DNA of 64,000 nucleotides. Origin: Paenibacillus sp. ACRRY (GTDB lineage Bacteria > Bacillota > Bacilli > Paenibacillales > Paenibacillaceae). Both the position numbers and the translations under genes were made by a program. The stretch covers positions 1,674,001-1,738,000 of the forward strand of contig NZ_JAKRNM010000001.1 in the NCBI RefSeq assembly GCF_022346995.1, given 5' to 3'. Positions 52,685 to 61,662 of the stretch are shown piece by piece; within the stretch, counting starts at the first letter, position 1, and every line of letters begins with the position of its first letter. The notes beneath the pieces were generated by a model, which did no database searches, had not been told where the DNA came from, and saw nothing but the letters and a program-made list of their open reading frames with translations.

Positions 52685-53515
52685 TCACCTTTCCTCTTCC
52701 CCTGCAGGCTGTTTAAGCCAGTCCAGCAGCATCTCGTGAAACTGTTCTCTCGTCGTCAGTGCCGCAACAAGCCAATCATCTGAAGCGGCTGTACTCATGC
52801 GGAACAACCAGTTGGATACAGAGCTAGCAGCGAATGCTGCAGACTGCGACTTCCAACCTTCTCCGTTCCATACAAGCAATCGCAGTTCACCGTCTGATTC
52901 TTTGTTAACCAGACAACGTGCAAGAGCTAGCGAGCCTTCCGGATCGTTCGTCTCCTGTGCCAGTTCATCAGCAACCGCGGATTCTTCTTTGTTGTTAAGC
53001 TCGTTCATAACATCATAGAATTTTTTCTTGGAGCACATCAATGCCGGCTTCTCCGCTGGTGAATGGCCACTCCACTTCATCCTTTGAATCAGGAAGTCAA
53101 TCGCTTCACGAACGTTCCCGAGATCGGATAACCGGTAGGAATCCGGTTCATCAGCAACACGGGAAACTTCAACGACCCGTTCGTCCGTGCAATGGATATA
53201 GCTTTCATACGAAGTGCCGCTGGATGTGTAGCGAATCCAGCAAGCCCTGTCTGACAATCCAGCAATGGCTACTCTGGAGAAAACGGTCGGTGTCATGATC
53301 AGCTCATTGCTGTCCTGATCCTGAATCAAATATCCCTTTTCGAGCAGAGAAGTTTTGACGTGCTCCCATTCCACAGCAATGTCTTCTGCCATGTAACCGC
53401 GGAAGGGGTCTTCAACGCCAAGCAATCGGTCTGAACCGAGAATCCCGGCCAGGAAAAAAAGTTCTTTTATTTGCAAAGTGACTACCTTTTGCTTGGAATC
53501 ATGAACCGTCAACAT
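52685..53515 (-). CDS. T7SS-associated protein of unknown function
   Basis: 276 residues, soluble, no signal peptide. The opening KVVTLQIKELFFLAGILGS and the mixed alpha/beta pattern recall the two-domain layout of mycobacterial EspG chaperones, which bind secreted substrates, but I cannot show homology. It is 16 nt downstream of essC and 6 nt upstream of a WXG100-like gene, the position expected for a substrate chaperone. Confidence 0.6.
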   Translation of the reverse strand: MLTVHDSKQKVVTLQIKELFFLAGILGSDRLLGVEDPFRGYMAEDIAVEWEHVKTSLLEKGYLIQDQDSNELIMTPTVFSRVAIAGLSDRACWIRYTSSGTSYESYIHCTDERVVEVSRVADEPDSYRLSDLGNVREAIDFLIQRMKWSGHSPAEKPALMCSKKKFYDVMNELNNKEESAVADELAQETNDPEGSLALARCLVNKESDGELRLLVWNGEGWKSQSAAFAASSVSNWLFRMSTAASDDWLVAALTTREQFHEMLLDWLKQPAGEEER

Positions 53516-53531
53516 TATGAGCCACCTCCCC

Positions 53532-56500
53532 TCAAACTACAACATGCCATCGGTCACGAATTTCAGAAATCCAATCTGTCATTTTCCAGGTGTCATCACA
53601 AGGAACTGCACCTTTAACCCTGGAATATTTGCGTTTAACATAATAACCTTGACCTGGTGGCAGTACCTTCAGCCCAGCTGAACTGCCTCCAGATTCGGTA
53701 TAAGGAATACGGAAGAACGAGAGATCGTTAGGGTCTAAAGTCCCGAACAACAATCCACTCTGGGAAGCCTTAACATCACTTACCCAGTCTGAACCAAACG
53801 TTGGGAAATCCGCTGGAACACCCGAAAGTATAACATGTATTCCACGATCCCGTCCTTGACGAACAATCGCTCCCAATTGATCTTTCACGTTAAAATCATT
53901 CAACTGTTTAGATAGGGTATCTGCATCATCGATCACAAGCACGATTTCAGGTCCACCCTTTAACTCGCCTCTTTTTAGAACCTCATCGTACAACTGTTGG
54001 ATCACAGGCGCAAGCTGTTCTTCACGAGACACATGTCCGCGGACATGGGACAAGCTACTGATCTCTCCCAGTCCGCCGGTACCATATCTCATATCTACCG
54101 TATATATTTGTATATCTTCAGGAGAAGCATGATAAGCCAAAGATAACATCCATGTCAACAAAAATGTCGTTTTACCGCCCTCCATGGGACTTGTGACCAT
54201 AAAATGCGGACCTTCACGCAGATTCAGCAAGAAAGGCTCCAAATCATCAGTCAACAAGCCTACAGGAACATTGATAGTCGAAAATTCTCCTGGTTGCGCA
54301 AACGCCCCCGTACTTACAAGTAAATCCTTGAGTTTCACTTCTTCAGGAAGCGGAGCAATCTGCGGAGCTTCTTCTCCTGTCCAGCTATTCCGAATCTCTG
54401 CGATCATTCCGCGGAGAGCAGACGAACGTTTCCCTTCATCCTCACCGGACGATGGCAAAGCCGCTTGGAACATTAATGGTGGTACCTGTCCTTTCACAAG
54501 ACCTCTGCCTGGTGGAAGCTGGCTTGGTGCCTTGGAAGGCCTTCCAACTGCATAATAATAGTCACTTGGATCAGATAGTTCAAAGGAAACCGCGTTTGGT
54601 ATATTGCTTCTGAACTTCTCGAAGACATCTGTTACCCGATTCGCAGTCAGAATGAACGTAATTCCAAGACTTCCACCTTCACGAAGAATCGTTTCCAGCA
54701 GTTCATTCTCTTCTGGGTAAGCATTGCGGAAAGATAGATAACCATCAATTACAACAACAATCTGCGGAACAGCTGCATGTGCTGTACGACGATAAGCCGA
54801 AATCGTTTTAACCCCTGCCTCCGAGATCATATCCTTGCGCTGTGCTGACAGCTTCAGAATATACCGGAATAGACGTTTGATCCGATCCTCCTCTTCGGCC
54901 ATCAGTACGCCACCGATCTGCGGCAGTCCTGTAAAGTCCTTCATCATCCGTCCCATATCGATAATGTATCCATGCCATGGATCCGTACGACGAGAGCGTG
55001 CAAGTGACATCAGCAAAGTCTGGACAAACGTCGTTTTACCCAAACCAGGCATGCCGTACACAATCAAATGCCCTTGATCCACGGGGAGTGCAAGAGGCAT
55101 CTGACGCTGGTTAGGCAGATCGTCAAGCAGCCCAACGACCGGCTTCAAGCCGCTTGCTCCGCCGTCAAGCAGTAGCTCGCTGTGCTCTTCATCCTGCCAA
55201 TCCGCTAGACTGTCCCATTCCAGCGTCTCTGGAAGCGGTGGCAGCCATGGACCAGGCAATCTTTTGATTCCTGCATCTGCGGCAGACTGTGCCACATAAT
55301 CGATGAAGACCTGTAGTTGTTTAGGAACATCTTCGCCTTTGAGGACTGCCCTGCGTTCGCCAGTCAAAAGTGGTTCTCTCTTACCATTAAGACGTACTTC
55401 CATGACAGGCAGTACCGTTGTTGTGTCCTCCTGCTGGTTGTATGGCGCACCACTCCAGGCAAACTGCATCTCCTCAAATACCTCATCACTGCCGACCTGG
55501 AAATATCCTCGGCCCGGCTTGGTAATCCATGCTGCATTAGGGATCTTGATCATATCCCGGCTGTCTCCCTCGCTCTGTACACGAAGACAGATACGGAAAC
55601 GGGAGTTACTCCATATTTTGTCATCCACTACGCCTGCCGGCTTCTGGGTTGCCAGAATCAGATGGACACCCAGTGTTCGGCCAATAGCCGCAATACTGAT
55701 CAACTCATCCATGAATTCCGGCTGGTCCCGTTTCAATTGAGCGAACTCATCAATAATAATGACCAAATGAGGCAATGGCTGTTCATGTCTGGAACGTAAA
55801 ATCTTGTAATATTCGTCAATGTGCTGAAGGTTACCGGCATCATTCAATATCTTCTGTCTTCTGACCAATTCGGCCCGAAGTGAGATATTGGCCCGTTCAA
55901 TCAGGTTGCCATCCAGGTTGGTAATCGTACCCACCACGTGAGGCAAACCTACGAACGTATTGGACATCCCCCCACCTTTGTAGTCAATCAACATAAAGGC
56001 CAGGTCATGGGGATGGAACTCGGCAGCCAGGGAAGCCACGATGGACTGAATGACCTCACTTTTACCTGAACCCGTCGTACCTGCGATCAATCCGTGCGGG
56101 CCGTGACCTTGACGTTCAATTTTGTCATGCAAGTTGATGGCTATTTTCTTGCCACCTGCGCGCACGCCCATGGGTACAGGCAGCGTATCCGGATATCTTG
56201 TCTGGCCCCAGCGGGTGATTACATCGAGATCTTCAACACGAGAGGTGCCAAGCATATCAAATAACGGAAGGATTTGCGGGATGTCCGAAGCGGAAGATCG
56301 CTTCAGCCGAATGGGAGACATGTAACGTGAGAGTGCCTCAGCGGTCTCTTTTGATATCACGTCCGGTGTGTACGTCTGCTGTACAACGTCAGCGTCTTCC
56401 GTTTTTTTGATGTACACGCCCTTGCCTTTGGATGCTTCCATGATCAATTGACAATGCATCGGAAGGGATTCCTTGCGGTTTGCCAGGATAATGGTGCACA

Positions 56501-57536
56501 CATCAATCTCCTGTGCAGATTCAAGCAATAATGGAAGAAGAGGCTCTTCTTCAATAAGCTGCGTGTCCGAGAGAACAACCACATAACATGGAGTCTGCAC
56601 ACTTTTCTTGTATCGATCTTCTTTGTTGTTCCGACGACGGTTTAGCACGGAAAACAAGCTGTCCGCCAATTGATGCGCACCGCTGTGCCTGTCGGCCATA
56701 TAGCGTTGTCCCTGATCTTCATCCCAGATATGGGGTAACCAGCGTAGCCAGTCCCATTCCTTTGCTTCTTTCTCTTCATAAAAGGCAGCAATCTTCAATT
56801 CATCAGGCGAATGTCGCACCGTAAGCTGTGAAATGATGACGCGTAGGGAAGCAAGCACTTCTTCCCGATTCCCTACCAATCCCATCACTTTCGATTGAAA
56901 CAGCGGGAGCGTAATGGAAGCATCGGGGACCGTCTCAAATTCTGCTGCAAGTTCATGAGCTGCCTCGATTAATTCATCTTTTTCATAACCATCCACTCGT
57001 GGAACCTGCAGTTTAATTCGAAACGGAATTTCTCCCGTACCAATCCGTACCTGCAAGAAATCGTCATCTTCCGGTGAACGTTCCCACAGGGAGCTGTTGC
57101 GATTCTTCACAACTTGGAGACAAACATTGGGATCCCCATGAATCTCGTACAGGCTCTTAACCTGCTCTGCCTGAGCTTCCTTGAGCTCTTCACGGTGCTT
57201 ATCCAGTTGGGCTCGGTACATGGCCTTACGTTCTTCAATTTTTTTGCGATACGTCTTTTTGTTACTCAGATACACAAAGAACGGAATAGTGTATGACGTA
57301 AGCATCATCATGACAGTCATCATCTGAAACATCATATAATTGGGGTTGCCCATTTTGCCCGTCATGTTGATATATACGTAGAATCCGATACTGACCATCG
57401 TCATCATGATCGGTATTATAATAGAAATCATTGAAAACGTAGGTTTGCTCGGCTCCGTTGGAGGTCTGAGAATTTCCAGCCTTTCTTCCTTAAGAACCGG
57501 TGTCATTCTTGGAGAACGTTGATATAACACATTCAC
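53532..57536 (-). CDS. essC: Type VII secretion ATPase EssC/YukB (FtsK/SpoIIIE family)
   Basis: 1334 residues from the GTG at 57536, 10 nt after AAGGAGG. Two transmembrane helices (about 36-57 and 66-90) are followed by three ATPase domains. Walker A of the first is GTTGSGKSE (about 483-491), with a proper Walker B IIIDEF. The second has GMPGLGKTT (about 830) but IDGY in place of the catalytic Glu. The third has SPMEGGKTT (about 1118) with IDDAD. This is the motor of Esx secretion. The N-terminal FHA domains of classical EssC/YukB are not visible. Confidence 0.94.
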   Translation of the reverse strand: MNVLYQRSPRMTPVLKEERLEILRPPTEPSKPTFSMISIIIPIMMTMVSIGFYVYINMTGKMGNPNYMMFQMMTVMMMLTSYTIPFFVYLSNKKTYRKKIEERKAMYRAQLDKHREELKEAQAEQVKSLYEIHGDPNVCLQVVKNRNSSLWERSPEDDDFLQVRIGTGEIPFRIKLQVPRVDGYEKDELIEAAHELAAEFETVPDASITLPLFQSKVMGLVGNREEVLASLRVIISQLTVRHSPDELKIAAFYEEKEAKEWDWLRWLPHIWDEDQGQRYMADRHSGAHQLADSLFSVLNRRRNNKEDRYKKSVQTPCYVVVLSDTQLIEEEPLLPLLLESAQEIDVCTIILANRKESLPMHCQLIMEASKGKGVYIKKTEDADVVQQTYTPDVISKETAEALSRYMSPIRLKRSSASDIPQILPLFDMLGTSRVEDLDVITRWGQTRYPDTLPVPMGVRAGGKKIAINLHDKIERQGHGPHGLIAGTTGSGKSEVIQSIVASLAAEFHPHDLAFMLIDYKGGGMSNTFVGLPHVVGTITNLDGNLIERANISLRAELVRRQKILNDAGNLQHIDEYYKILRSRHEQPLPHLVIIIDEFAQLKRDQPEFMDELISIAAIGRTLGVHLILATQKPAGVVDDKIWSNSRFRICLRVQSEGDSRDMIKIPNAAWITKPGRGYFQVGSDEVFEEMQFAWSGAPYNQQEDTTTVLPVMEVRLNGKREPLLTGERRAVLKGEDVPKQLQVFIDYVAQSAADAGIKRLPGPWLPPLPETLEWDSLADWQDEEHSELLLDGGASGLKPVVGLLDDLPNQRQMPLALPVDQGHLIVYGMPGLGKTTFVQTLLMSLARSRRTDPWHGYIIDMGRMMKDFTGLPQIGGVLMAEEEDRIKRLFRYILKLSAQRKDMISEAGVKTISAYRRTAHAAVPQIVVVIDGYLSFRNAYPEENELLETILREGGSLGITFILTANRVTDVFEKFRSNIPNAVSFELSDPSDYYYAVGRPSKAPSQLPPGRGLVKGQVPPLMFQAALPSSGEDEGKRSSALRGMIAEIRNSWTGEEAPQIAPLPEEVKLKDLLVSTGAFAQPGEFSTINVPVGLLTDDLEPFLLNLREGPHFMVTSPMEGGKTTFLLTWMLSLAYHASPEDIQIYTVDMRYGTGGLGEISSLSHVRGHVSREEQLAPVIQQLYDEVLKRGELKGGPEIVLVIDDADTLSKQLNDFNVKDQLGAIVRQGRDRGIHVILSGVPADFPTFGSDWVSDVKASQSGLLFGTLDPNDLSFFRIPYTESGGSSAGLKVLPPGQGYYVKRKYSRVKGAVPCDDTWKMTDWISEIRDRWHVVV

Positions 57537-57591
57537 GAAGAGAAGACCTCCTTATAATTGGTTCGATAATGAATGTATACGTCAAATAGAC

Positions 57592-57912
57592 TCATTCGTT
57601 GCTCTCCTGCTGAAATAACGAACGTCTTCCGTATACAGGTGCTTCTTCCGTAGTGGTTGAGAATGCCCGCTGAACCCGTACACAGCTTCCTTGCCGCAGG
57701 CCTGTTTCCATCAGCTGCTGCGAGTTCTGCGGAGAGAACCACAACCCTTCGGGAAATTTGGCTTCAAGGATGTATTGGATACCATCACCAGGTGCCTGTC
57801 CAAAGATCCGCACCCCAAGCAATGTTTTTAGATGTTCAATCGTACACTCATCCGGGACTTCAATATCGAACCATTCACCTTCCTCCCGGCCGGAATACAC
57901 GGTAAGAATCAT
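57592..57912 (-). CDS. esaB: YukD/EsaB-like ubiquitin-fold protein
   Basis: 106 residues from the second of two ATG codons (57912), 6 nt after GGGAGGG. MILTVYSGREEGEWFDIEVPDECTIEHLKTLL is a ubiquitin-like beta-grasp start, and TGLRQGSCVRV closes it; a 20-residue polar tail follows. YukD/EsaB is a small regulator of T7SS in Firmicutes. First gene of the locus, 55 nt upstream of essC. Confidence 0.8.
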   Translation of the reverse strand: MILTVYSGREEGEWFDIEVPDECTIEHLKTLLGVRIFGQAPGDGIQYILEAKFPEGLWFSPQNSQQLMETGLRQGSCVRVQRAFSTTTEEAPVYGRRSLFQQESNE

Positions 57913-57963
57913 CATAATCCCTCCCATGGTCTCATATGTAAATTGTCCTAATGTCAAATTAAA

Positions 57964-57996
57964 TCAAAAAAAAGCGGTTGAATCGCTATTCCAACC
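57964..57996 (-). terminator. Terminator-like hairpin in the leader of the T7SS operon
   Basis: On the minus strand GGTTG-(G)-AAT / ATT-CAACC with a 4-nt loop, followed by GCTTTTTTTTTGATT. It lies about 50 nt before the first T7SS gene, so it may be an attenuator rather than the end of another gene. Confidence 0.65.
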
Positions 57997-58334
57997 CTAT
58001 TTTCTTACATTAACACCCTATTTGCAATGTACAACCTGTATTTTTGTTACATATGACCCACATAAATATTAAAATATCGTCCAATGGACTCAGAACTTTT
58101 GAGGCATTATTCACGTTAATTGTTGCGAGGATGCGAAAACACTTCTTTTTCTTCCATATAAATGGGAGAGAACATTTCGTATTCGGGACTTCCTATTCCT
58201 TCGTCCACAATCAAATTGTGAACACTTTTCAAACATTGCCCACCTTTATGTTTTCATAAGCTGATTTTAAGGTAATTTTAAGCATTGGAATTTAATATAA
58301 CCAGTATGAAATAACTCTCGTGAGGTGATTTCTA
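57997..58334. other. AT-rich intergenic region upstream of the T7SS locus
   Basis: About 340 nt with no convincing ORF. It must contain the promoters for the T7SS leader (minus) and the 79-aa gene (plus). A weak -35/-10 pair for the minus strand (TTGTAC-N16-TAATGT) lies around 58001-58028. Confidence 0.4.
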
Positions 58335-58574
58335 GTGAGAACACTAATAACTTTTCAAAACAAATCAATCCCTGTATATTTCAATCAAGAAAACAAACAA
58401 CCTATGCAAAAGACATTACGACTGCTTAGCAGTGCCCTTGAGCATAAAATCAGTAATGGTAAACGCGCTTTGCAAAAATGTCTGCACTCTTTGATTAGTA
58501 TTGAGATTGTCGGTTGTGAGGCCATTCTGCACAGCCGCAGTGAAAATGACTCTCTAGCCTTGTCGCTGTATTAA
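58335..58574 (+). CDS. Small protein of unknown function
   Basis: 79 residues from the GTG at 58335, 5 nt after GAGGTGAT. It is mildly basic with two Cys. The C-terminal half (LHSLISIEIVGCEAILHS) is hydrophobic but not a clear membrane helix. Followed by a strong bidirectional terminator, which supports it being transcribed. Divergent from the T7SS operon. Confidence 0.5.
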   Translation: MRTLITFQNKSIPVYFNQENKQPMQKTLRLLSSALEHKISNGKRALQKCLHSLISIEIVGCEAILHSRSENDSLALSLY

Positions 58575-58610
58575 AGCAGAGTCGGTAAAGAAATTGCATA
58601 TGCAAACAGG

Positions 58611-58648
58611 AAAAGGAAGCTGTCCATGAAGACAAGCTTCCTTTTTTT
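58611..58648. terminator. Bidirectional terminator between two small convergent genes
   Basis: AAAAGGAAGCT / AAGCTTCCTTTTTTT arms with an inner GTC/GAC stem. Confidence 0.88.
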
Positions 58649-58674
58649 GATGAAGGCAAGGTTCTCTATCTATT

Positions 58675-58827
58675 TTAATGCACTTTGCTGACAGCATAAG
58701 TAGTTTCATGCTCCTCTGCGATCTCGGCTCTGCGGATGCGAATGACGAACAGCCGAACCAGATTGGCACGTGTATGCTCTTCCTGACAAGTGCTCAATTT
58801 TCTCAGAATAAAACGGTCAATGGACAT
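58675..58827 (-). CDS. Small basic protein, 50 residues
   Basis: ATG at 58827 with AAAGGGG 10 nt upstream. The sequence MSIDRFILRKLSTCQEEHT is followed by a second basic, hydrophobic helix (LVRLFVIRIRRAEIAEEHE). One Cys. The composition is that of a real amphipathic small protein, and it ends just before the bidirectional terminator. No family recognised. Confidence 0.55.
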   Translation of the reverse strand: MSIDRFILRKLSTCQEEHTRANLVRLFVIRIRRAEIAEEHETTYAVSKVH

Positions 58828-58959
58828 GGAATTCAAGCCCCTTTACCTTTGGATTTACGGATCGGTACTCCCGTGTATCCATAAATAACCAGATTGGACG
58901 AGTCCCAAACAGCTTTTCTCTCGGATTTCTTTTCGTCCAAATTCGTGATGTAAAAACGT

Positions 58960-58995
58960 GCAAAAGCCCGCCACCTCAAGCCAGGAGCGGACTTT
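58960..58995 (-). terminator. Terminator after the aldehyde dehydrogenase gene
   Basis: AGTCCGC / GCGGGCT outer arms with TTTT on the minus strand. Confidence 0.75.
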
Positions 58996-59029
58996 CGCAT
59001 TCCATGTCGATCTTTCTCGAATGATCGGT

Positions 59030-60505
59030 TTAATTGATGCCAGGGAAATCCCGGTATTGATGCTGCAGACTGATCCAACGGGTACGTGTGAATTTCTCGA
59101 TGGCCCAATCGCCGCCAAAGCGGCCAATCCCGGAAGACTTTTCGCCGCCAAACATGACATGAGCCTCATCATTTACAGATTGGTCATTCACATGTACCAT
59201 GCCGGATTCAATGTTTTGAGCTACCCGGTAACCTCTCTCCAGATTGCTTGTAAATACAGAACCACTTAATCCGTATGGTGTATCATTCGCCAGACGGACA
59301 GCTTCTTGCTCGTCCACTGCACGCATGAGAACGGCCACCGGACCAAAAAGTTCCTGTTGGACAATATCCTGTTCAGGTTTGACATCTACAAGCACCGTGG
59401 GTTCCAACACACTGCCCTTACCAGACCCGCCTAGAAGCAAACGCGCTCCATCTTGCTGAGCAGTCTGGATCCATTCCAGCAAGCGTTGTACCTCTTTTTC
59501 ACGTATAAGGGGACCCACCATCGTTTCGGAATCTGAAGGATCGCCTGTTCGGATGCTCTTCGTTTTGTCCACGAACGACTTGACAAATTGGTCATATACA
59601 TCGGCATGTATGATGATCCGGTTTAGTGCCATGCATATCTGCCCCTGATGAAGAAATTTGCCAAAAACCGCAGCCTCGGCGGCTCGTTCAATGTCTGCGT
59701 CTTCGAGTACCACCATTGCATTATTGCCGCCAAGCTCCAGGGCTGTTTCTTTCAAATGTTCTCCTGCCAGTTTACCGATCCCCTGCCCGACTTTGGTCGA
59801 TCCTGTAAAGGAAATCACCTTGGGAATGGGATGGGAAACAAAATAATCTCCTATTTCACCACCACTTCCGGCAACCACATTCAGAACACCTTCAGGTAAT
59901 CCGGCTTGATGAAATAAATCCGCAATCAACCAGCCTGCCGTAATCGGCGTGTCCGATGCCGGCTTAATAACTACACCATTCCCGAGTGCAATGGCCGGAG
60001 CAACGGAGCGAAGACACAAATGAAGCGGGAAGTTCCATGGTCCAATGACTCCGACCACACCCTTGGGTTCGCGAATGACTCGGTTTTCTTTGCCTGGTGT
60101 GTTTGAAGGAAGCAGCTCACCTTTCATTCGGTAGGGAAACGAAGCCGATTCATCCACTATGCGTTTCGCTGCGGCAAACTCCGATTCTGCCTTAATACGT
60201 GTGCTCCCCGATTCTGTAATCAACAGATTCAATATTTCTTCTTTGCGATCGGTCATCAAGGATGACACTTTTCGCAATATGCCTTCTTTTATACCTGGCA
60301 GGGACTTTCTCCATTCCAATGAGCTTTTTTGGGCGGCTTCGTATGCCCGATCTATGTCCGTCTTACTTGAAGAACGCCAGGTTGCAATCACTTCCCCCGT
60401 ATAAGGGTTCATGTTCTCCATCGTTTTCTCACCGGAGCCTTCTACCCAATCGCCATTAATATACTGTTTGGTCCAAGTTGCAGATGTTTTCTCCATTAAA
60501 GTCAT
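59030..60505 (-). CDS. Aldehyde dehydrogenase
   Basis: 491 residues from the ATG at 60505, 9 nt after AGGAGG. NAD(P)-dependent oxidation of an aldehyde to the acid. GVVGVIGPWNFPLHL is the substrate/cofactor segment, KVISFTGSTKVGQGI the nucleotide loop, LELGGNNA the catalytic Glu (about 264) and HQGQICMALN the catalytic Cys (about 298). It is similar to benzaldehyde/vanillin-type ALDHs (YfmT-like). Own terminator. Confidence 0.94.
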   Translation of the reverse strand: MTLMEKTSATWTKQYINGDWVEGSGEKTMENMNPYTGEVIATWRSSSKTDIDRAYEAAQKSSLEWRKSLPGIKEGILRKVSSLMTDRKEEILNLLITESGSTRIKAESEFAAAKRIVDESASFPYRMKGELLPSNTPGKENRVIREPKGVVGVIGPWNFPLHLCLRSVAPAIALGNGVVIKPASDTPITAGWLIADLFHQAGLPEGVLNVVAGSGGEIGDYFVSHPIPKVISFTGSTKVGQGIGKLAGEHLKETALELGGNNAMVVLEDADIERAAEAAVFGKFLHQGQICMALNRIIIHADVYDQFVKSFVDKTKSIRTGDPSDSETMVGPLIREKEVQRLLEWIQTAQQDGARLLLGGSGKGSVLEPTVLVDVKPEQDIVQQELFGPVAVLMRAVDEQEAVRLANDTPYGLSGSVFTSNLERGYRVAQNIESGMVHVNDQSVNDEAHVMFGGEKSSGIGRFGGDWAIEKFTRTRWISLQHQYRDFPGIN

Positions 60506-60608
60506 CTGGATGCGCCTCCTAATCAAGATTAGATGTTCTTCTTCTATAAGAAGTGTAGTACTTCATTAACCTGATTAAAGATTGCGCAAACGCGTCACTC
60601 AGACTCTA

Positions 60609-61154
60609 CTATTCCGATGGAGGCGCCTCCTGTCTGGCAAAATCATTCAGATTTCCCCAGCCGTAGGCTATCTCAATCAGATCTTGCCCTCCTATTCGTA
60701 TGGGTTGTGTATGGACAGGACTCCCACCCATCTTTTCATAAAAACGGCATGCCGAATTTCGCTCCAATGCCCAGATCAACAGACGCTTCATGTCCAGAGA
60801 ATGAAGATACCGAACAACTTGCACGGCCAGTTGCTGACCAATTCCCTTTTGTTGTACATCTTCCAGCAAATAAATGGCATATAACTCCGCATCATAAGGC
60901 AGCTTACCTTCGCGCTCCCTTCCTCCGCAGGCAAATCCGACAATATTCCCGTCCGGCTGTTCAGCCACCATCAGAATCTGATTTTTTTCGTCAGAGCGTA
61001 TGGTTTGCTCCCATTGGGATATTCTTGTCTCTGTAGTCAAATGGTCCAAAAAATCATCCGGTATAATAGTTCGATATGTCGTCTTCCAACTCTCTGTATG
61101 TACATGGGCAATTCCTTCTGCATCCCCTTCACGGGCTTGTCTGATCTGTATCAA
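60609..61154 (-). CDS. GNAT N-acetyltransferase
   Basis: 181 residues from a TTG at 61154, 8 nt after GGAGGTG. IRQAREGDAEGIAHVHTESWKTTYR is the typical start for the YesJ/YkkB-like group; ELYAIYLLEDVQQKGIGQQLAVQV (about 87-110) is the acetyl-CoA loop. It acetylates an unknown small molecule. Confidence 0.9.
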   Translation of the reverse strand: MIQIRQAREGDAEGIAHVHTESWKTTYRTIIPDDFLDHLTTETRISQWEQTIRSDEKNQILMVAEQPDGNIVGFACGGREREGKLPYDAELYAIYLLEDVQQKGIGQQLAVQVVRYLHSLDMKRLLIWALERNSACRFYEKMGGSPVHTQPIRIGGQDLIEIAYGWGNLNDFARQEAPPSE

Positions 61155-61252
61155 CGAACACTCACCTCCCTCTCAGATTGTAGTGATTGTACATTATTAT
61201 AAGCATGTTGCTTCCATATACCAAATACATCCATAATGTCCAATTTAGGAGA

Positions 61253-61289
61253 GAGTAACGATCTGGCACTATGGCCGGATCGTTACTCT
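61253..61289 (-). terminator. Hairpin overlapping the stop codon of the L,D-transpeptidase gene
   Basis: Perfect 12-bp arms AGAGTAACGATC / GATCGTTACTCT with an inner GGC/GCC pair. The first arm on the minus strand codes for the last residues (RVTIRP) of the enzyme. There is no T-run, so termination is uncertain. Confidence 0.5.
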
Positions 61290-61607
61290 TGTGCCTATAG
61301 ATACCTTTGAAGAGAGATCCAGCACGTCTGGATTGTACATACGGATACATCCGTGTGATACAGACTTGCCGATGGACGAAGGTTCATTCGTCCCATGGAT
61401 GCCATAATGAGGTTGAGATAACCCCATCCACAGCACACCAAAGGGTCCACCCGGATTGGGTTGTTTATTTACAATGGTAAATTCTCCGCTCGGAGTCTGA
61501 GTGAGCATCTTGCCTGTTGCCACAGGATAGCCCTTGATTACCTGATTCCCATCGAGAAGATATAACATGTGATCTGACAGATCTACAATAATTCTGTAAT
61601 CCGGCAT
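61269..61607 (-). CDS. L,D-transpeptidase (YkuD domain only)
   Basis: 112 residues, a minimal YkuD domain with neither signal peptide nor Lys[28 protein letters not shown] is the fold start; [20 protein letters not shown] carries the catalytic His and Cys (SHGC, about residues 84-87). These enzymes form 3-3 cross-links or anchor proteins on peptidoglycan; without an export signal it may act in the forespore or leave by another route. ATG follows AGGAGGG. Confidence 0.92.
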   Translation of the reverse strand: MPDYRIIVDLSDHMLYLLDGNQVIKGYPVATGKMLTQTPSGEFTIVNKQPNPGGPFGVLWMGLSQPHYGIHGTNEPSSIGKSVSHGCIRMYNPDVLDLSSKVSIGTRVTIRP

Positions 61608-61662
61608 TATGACATCCCTCCTGACCTATTCTATGCTGCAGCCATAAGGATGCCCGCCTAAT

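Noticed and set aside
58554..58884. Plus- and minus-strand ORFs of 68-71 aa around the small genes
   Set aside because: They cross the bidirectional terminator or lie antisense to the better supported 50-residue ORF, and lack ribosome binding sites.
58833..58945. Possible 35-codon minus-strand frame ending in IYGYTGVPIRKSKGKGA, upstream of the 50-residue gene
   Set aside because: The composition looks plausible, but no start codon with a ribosome binding site is present.
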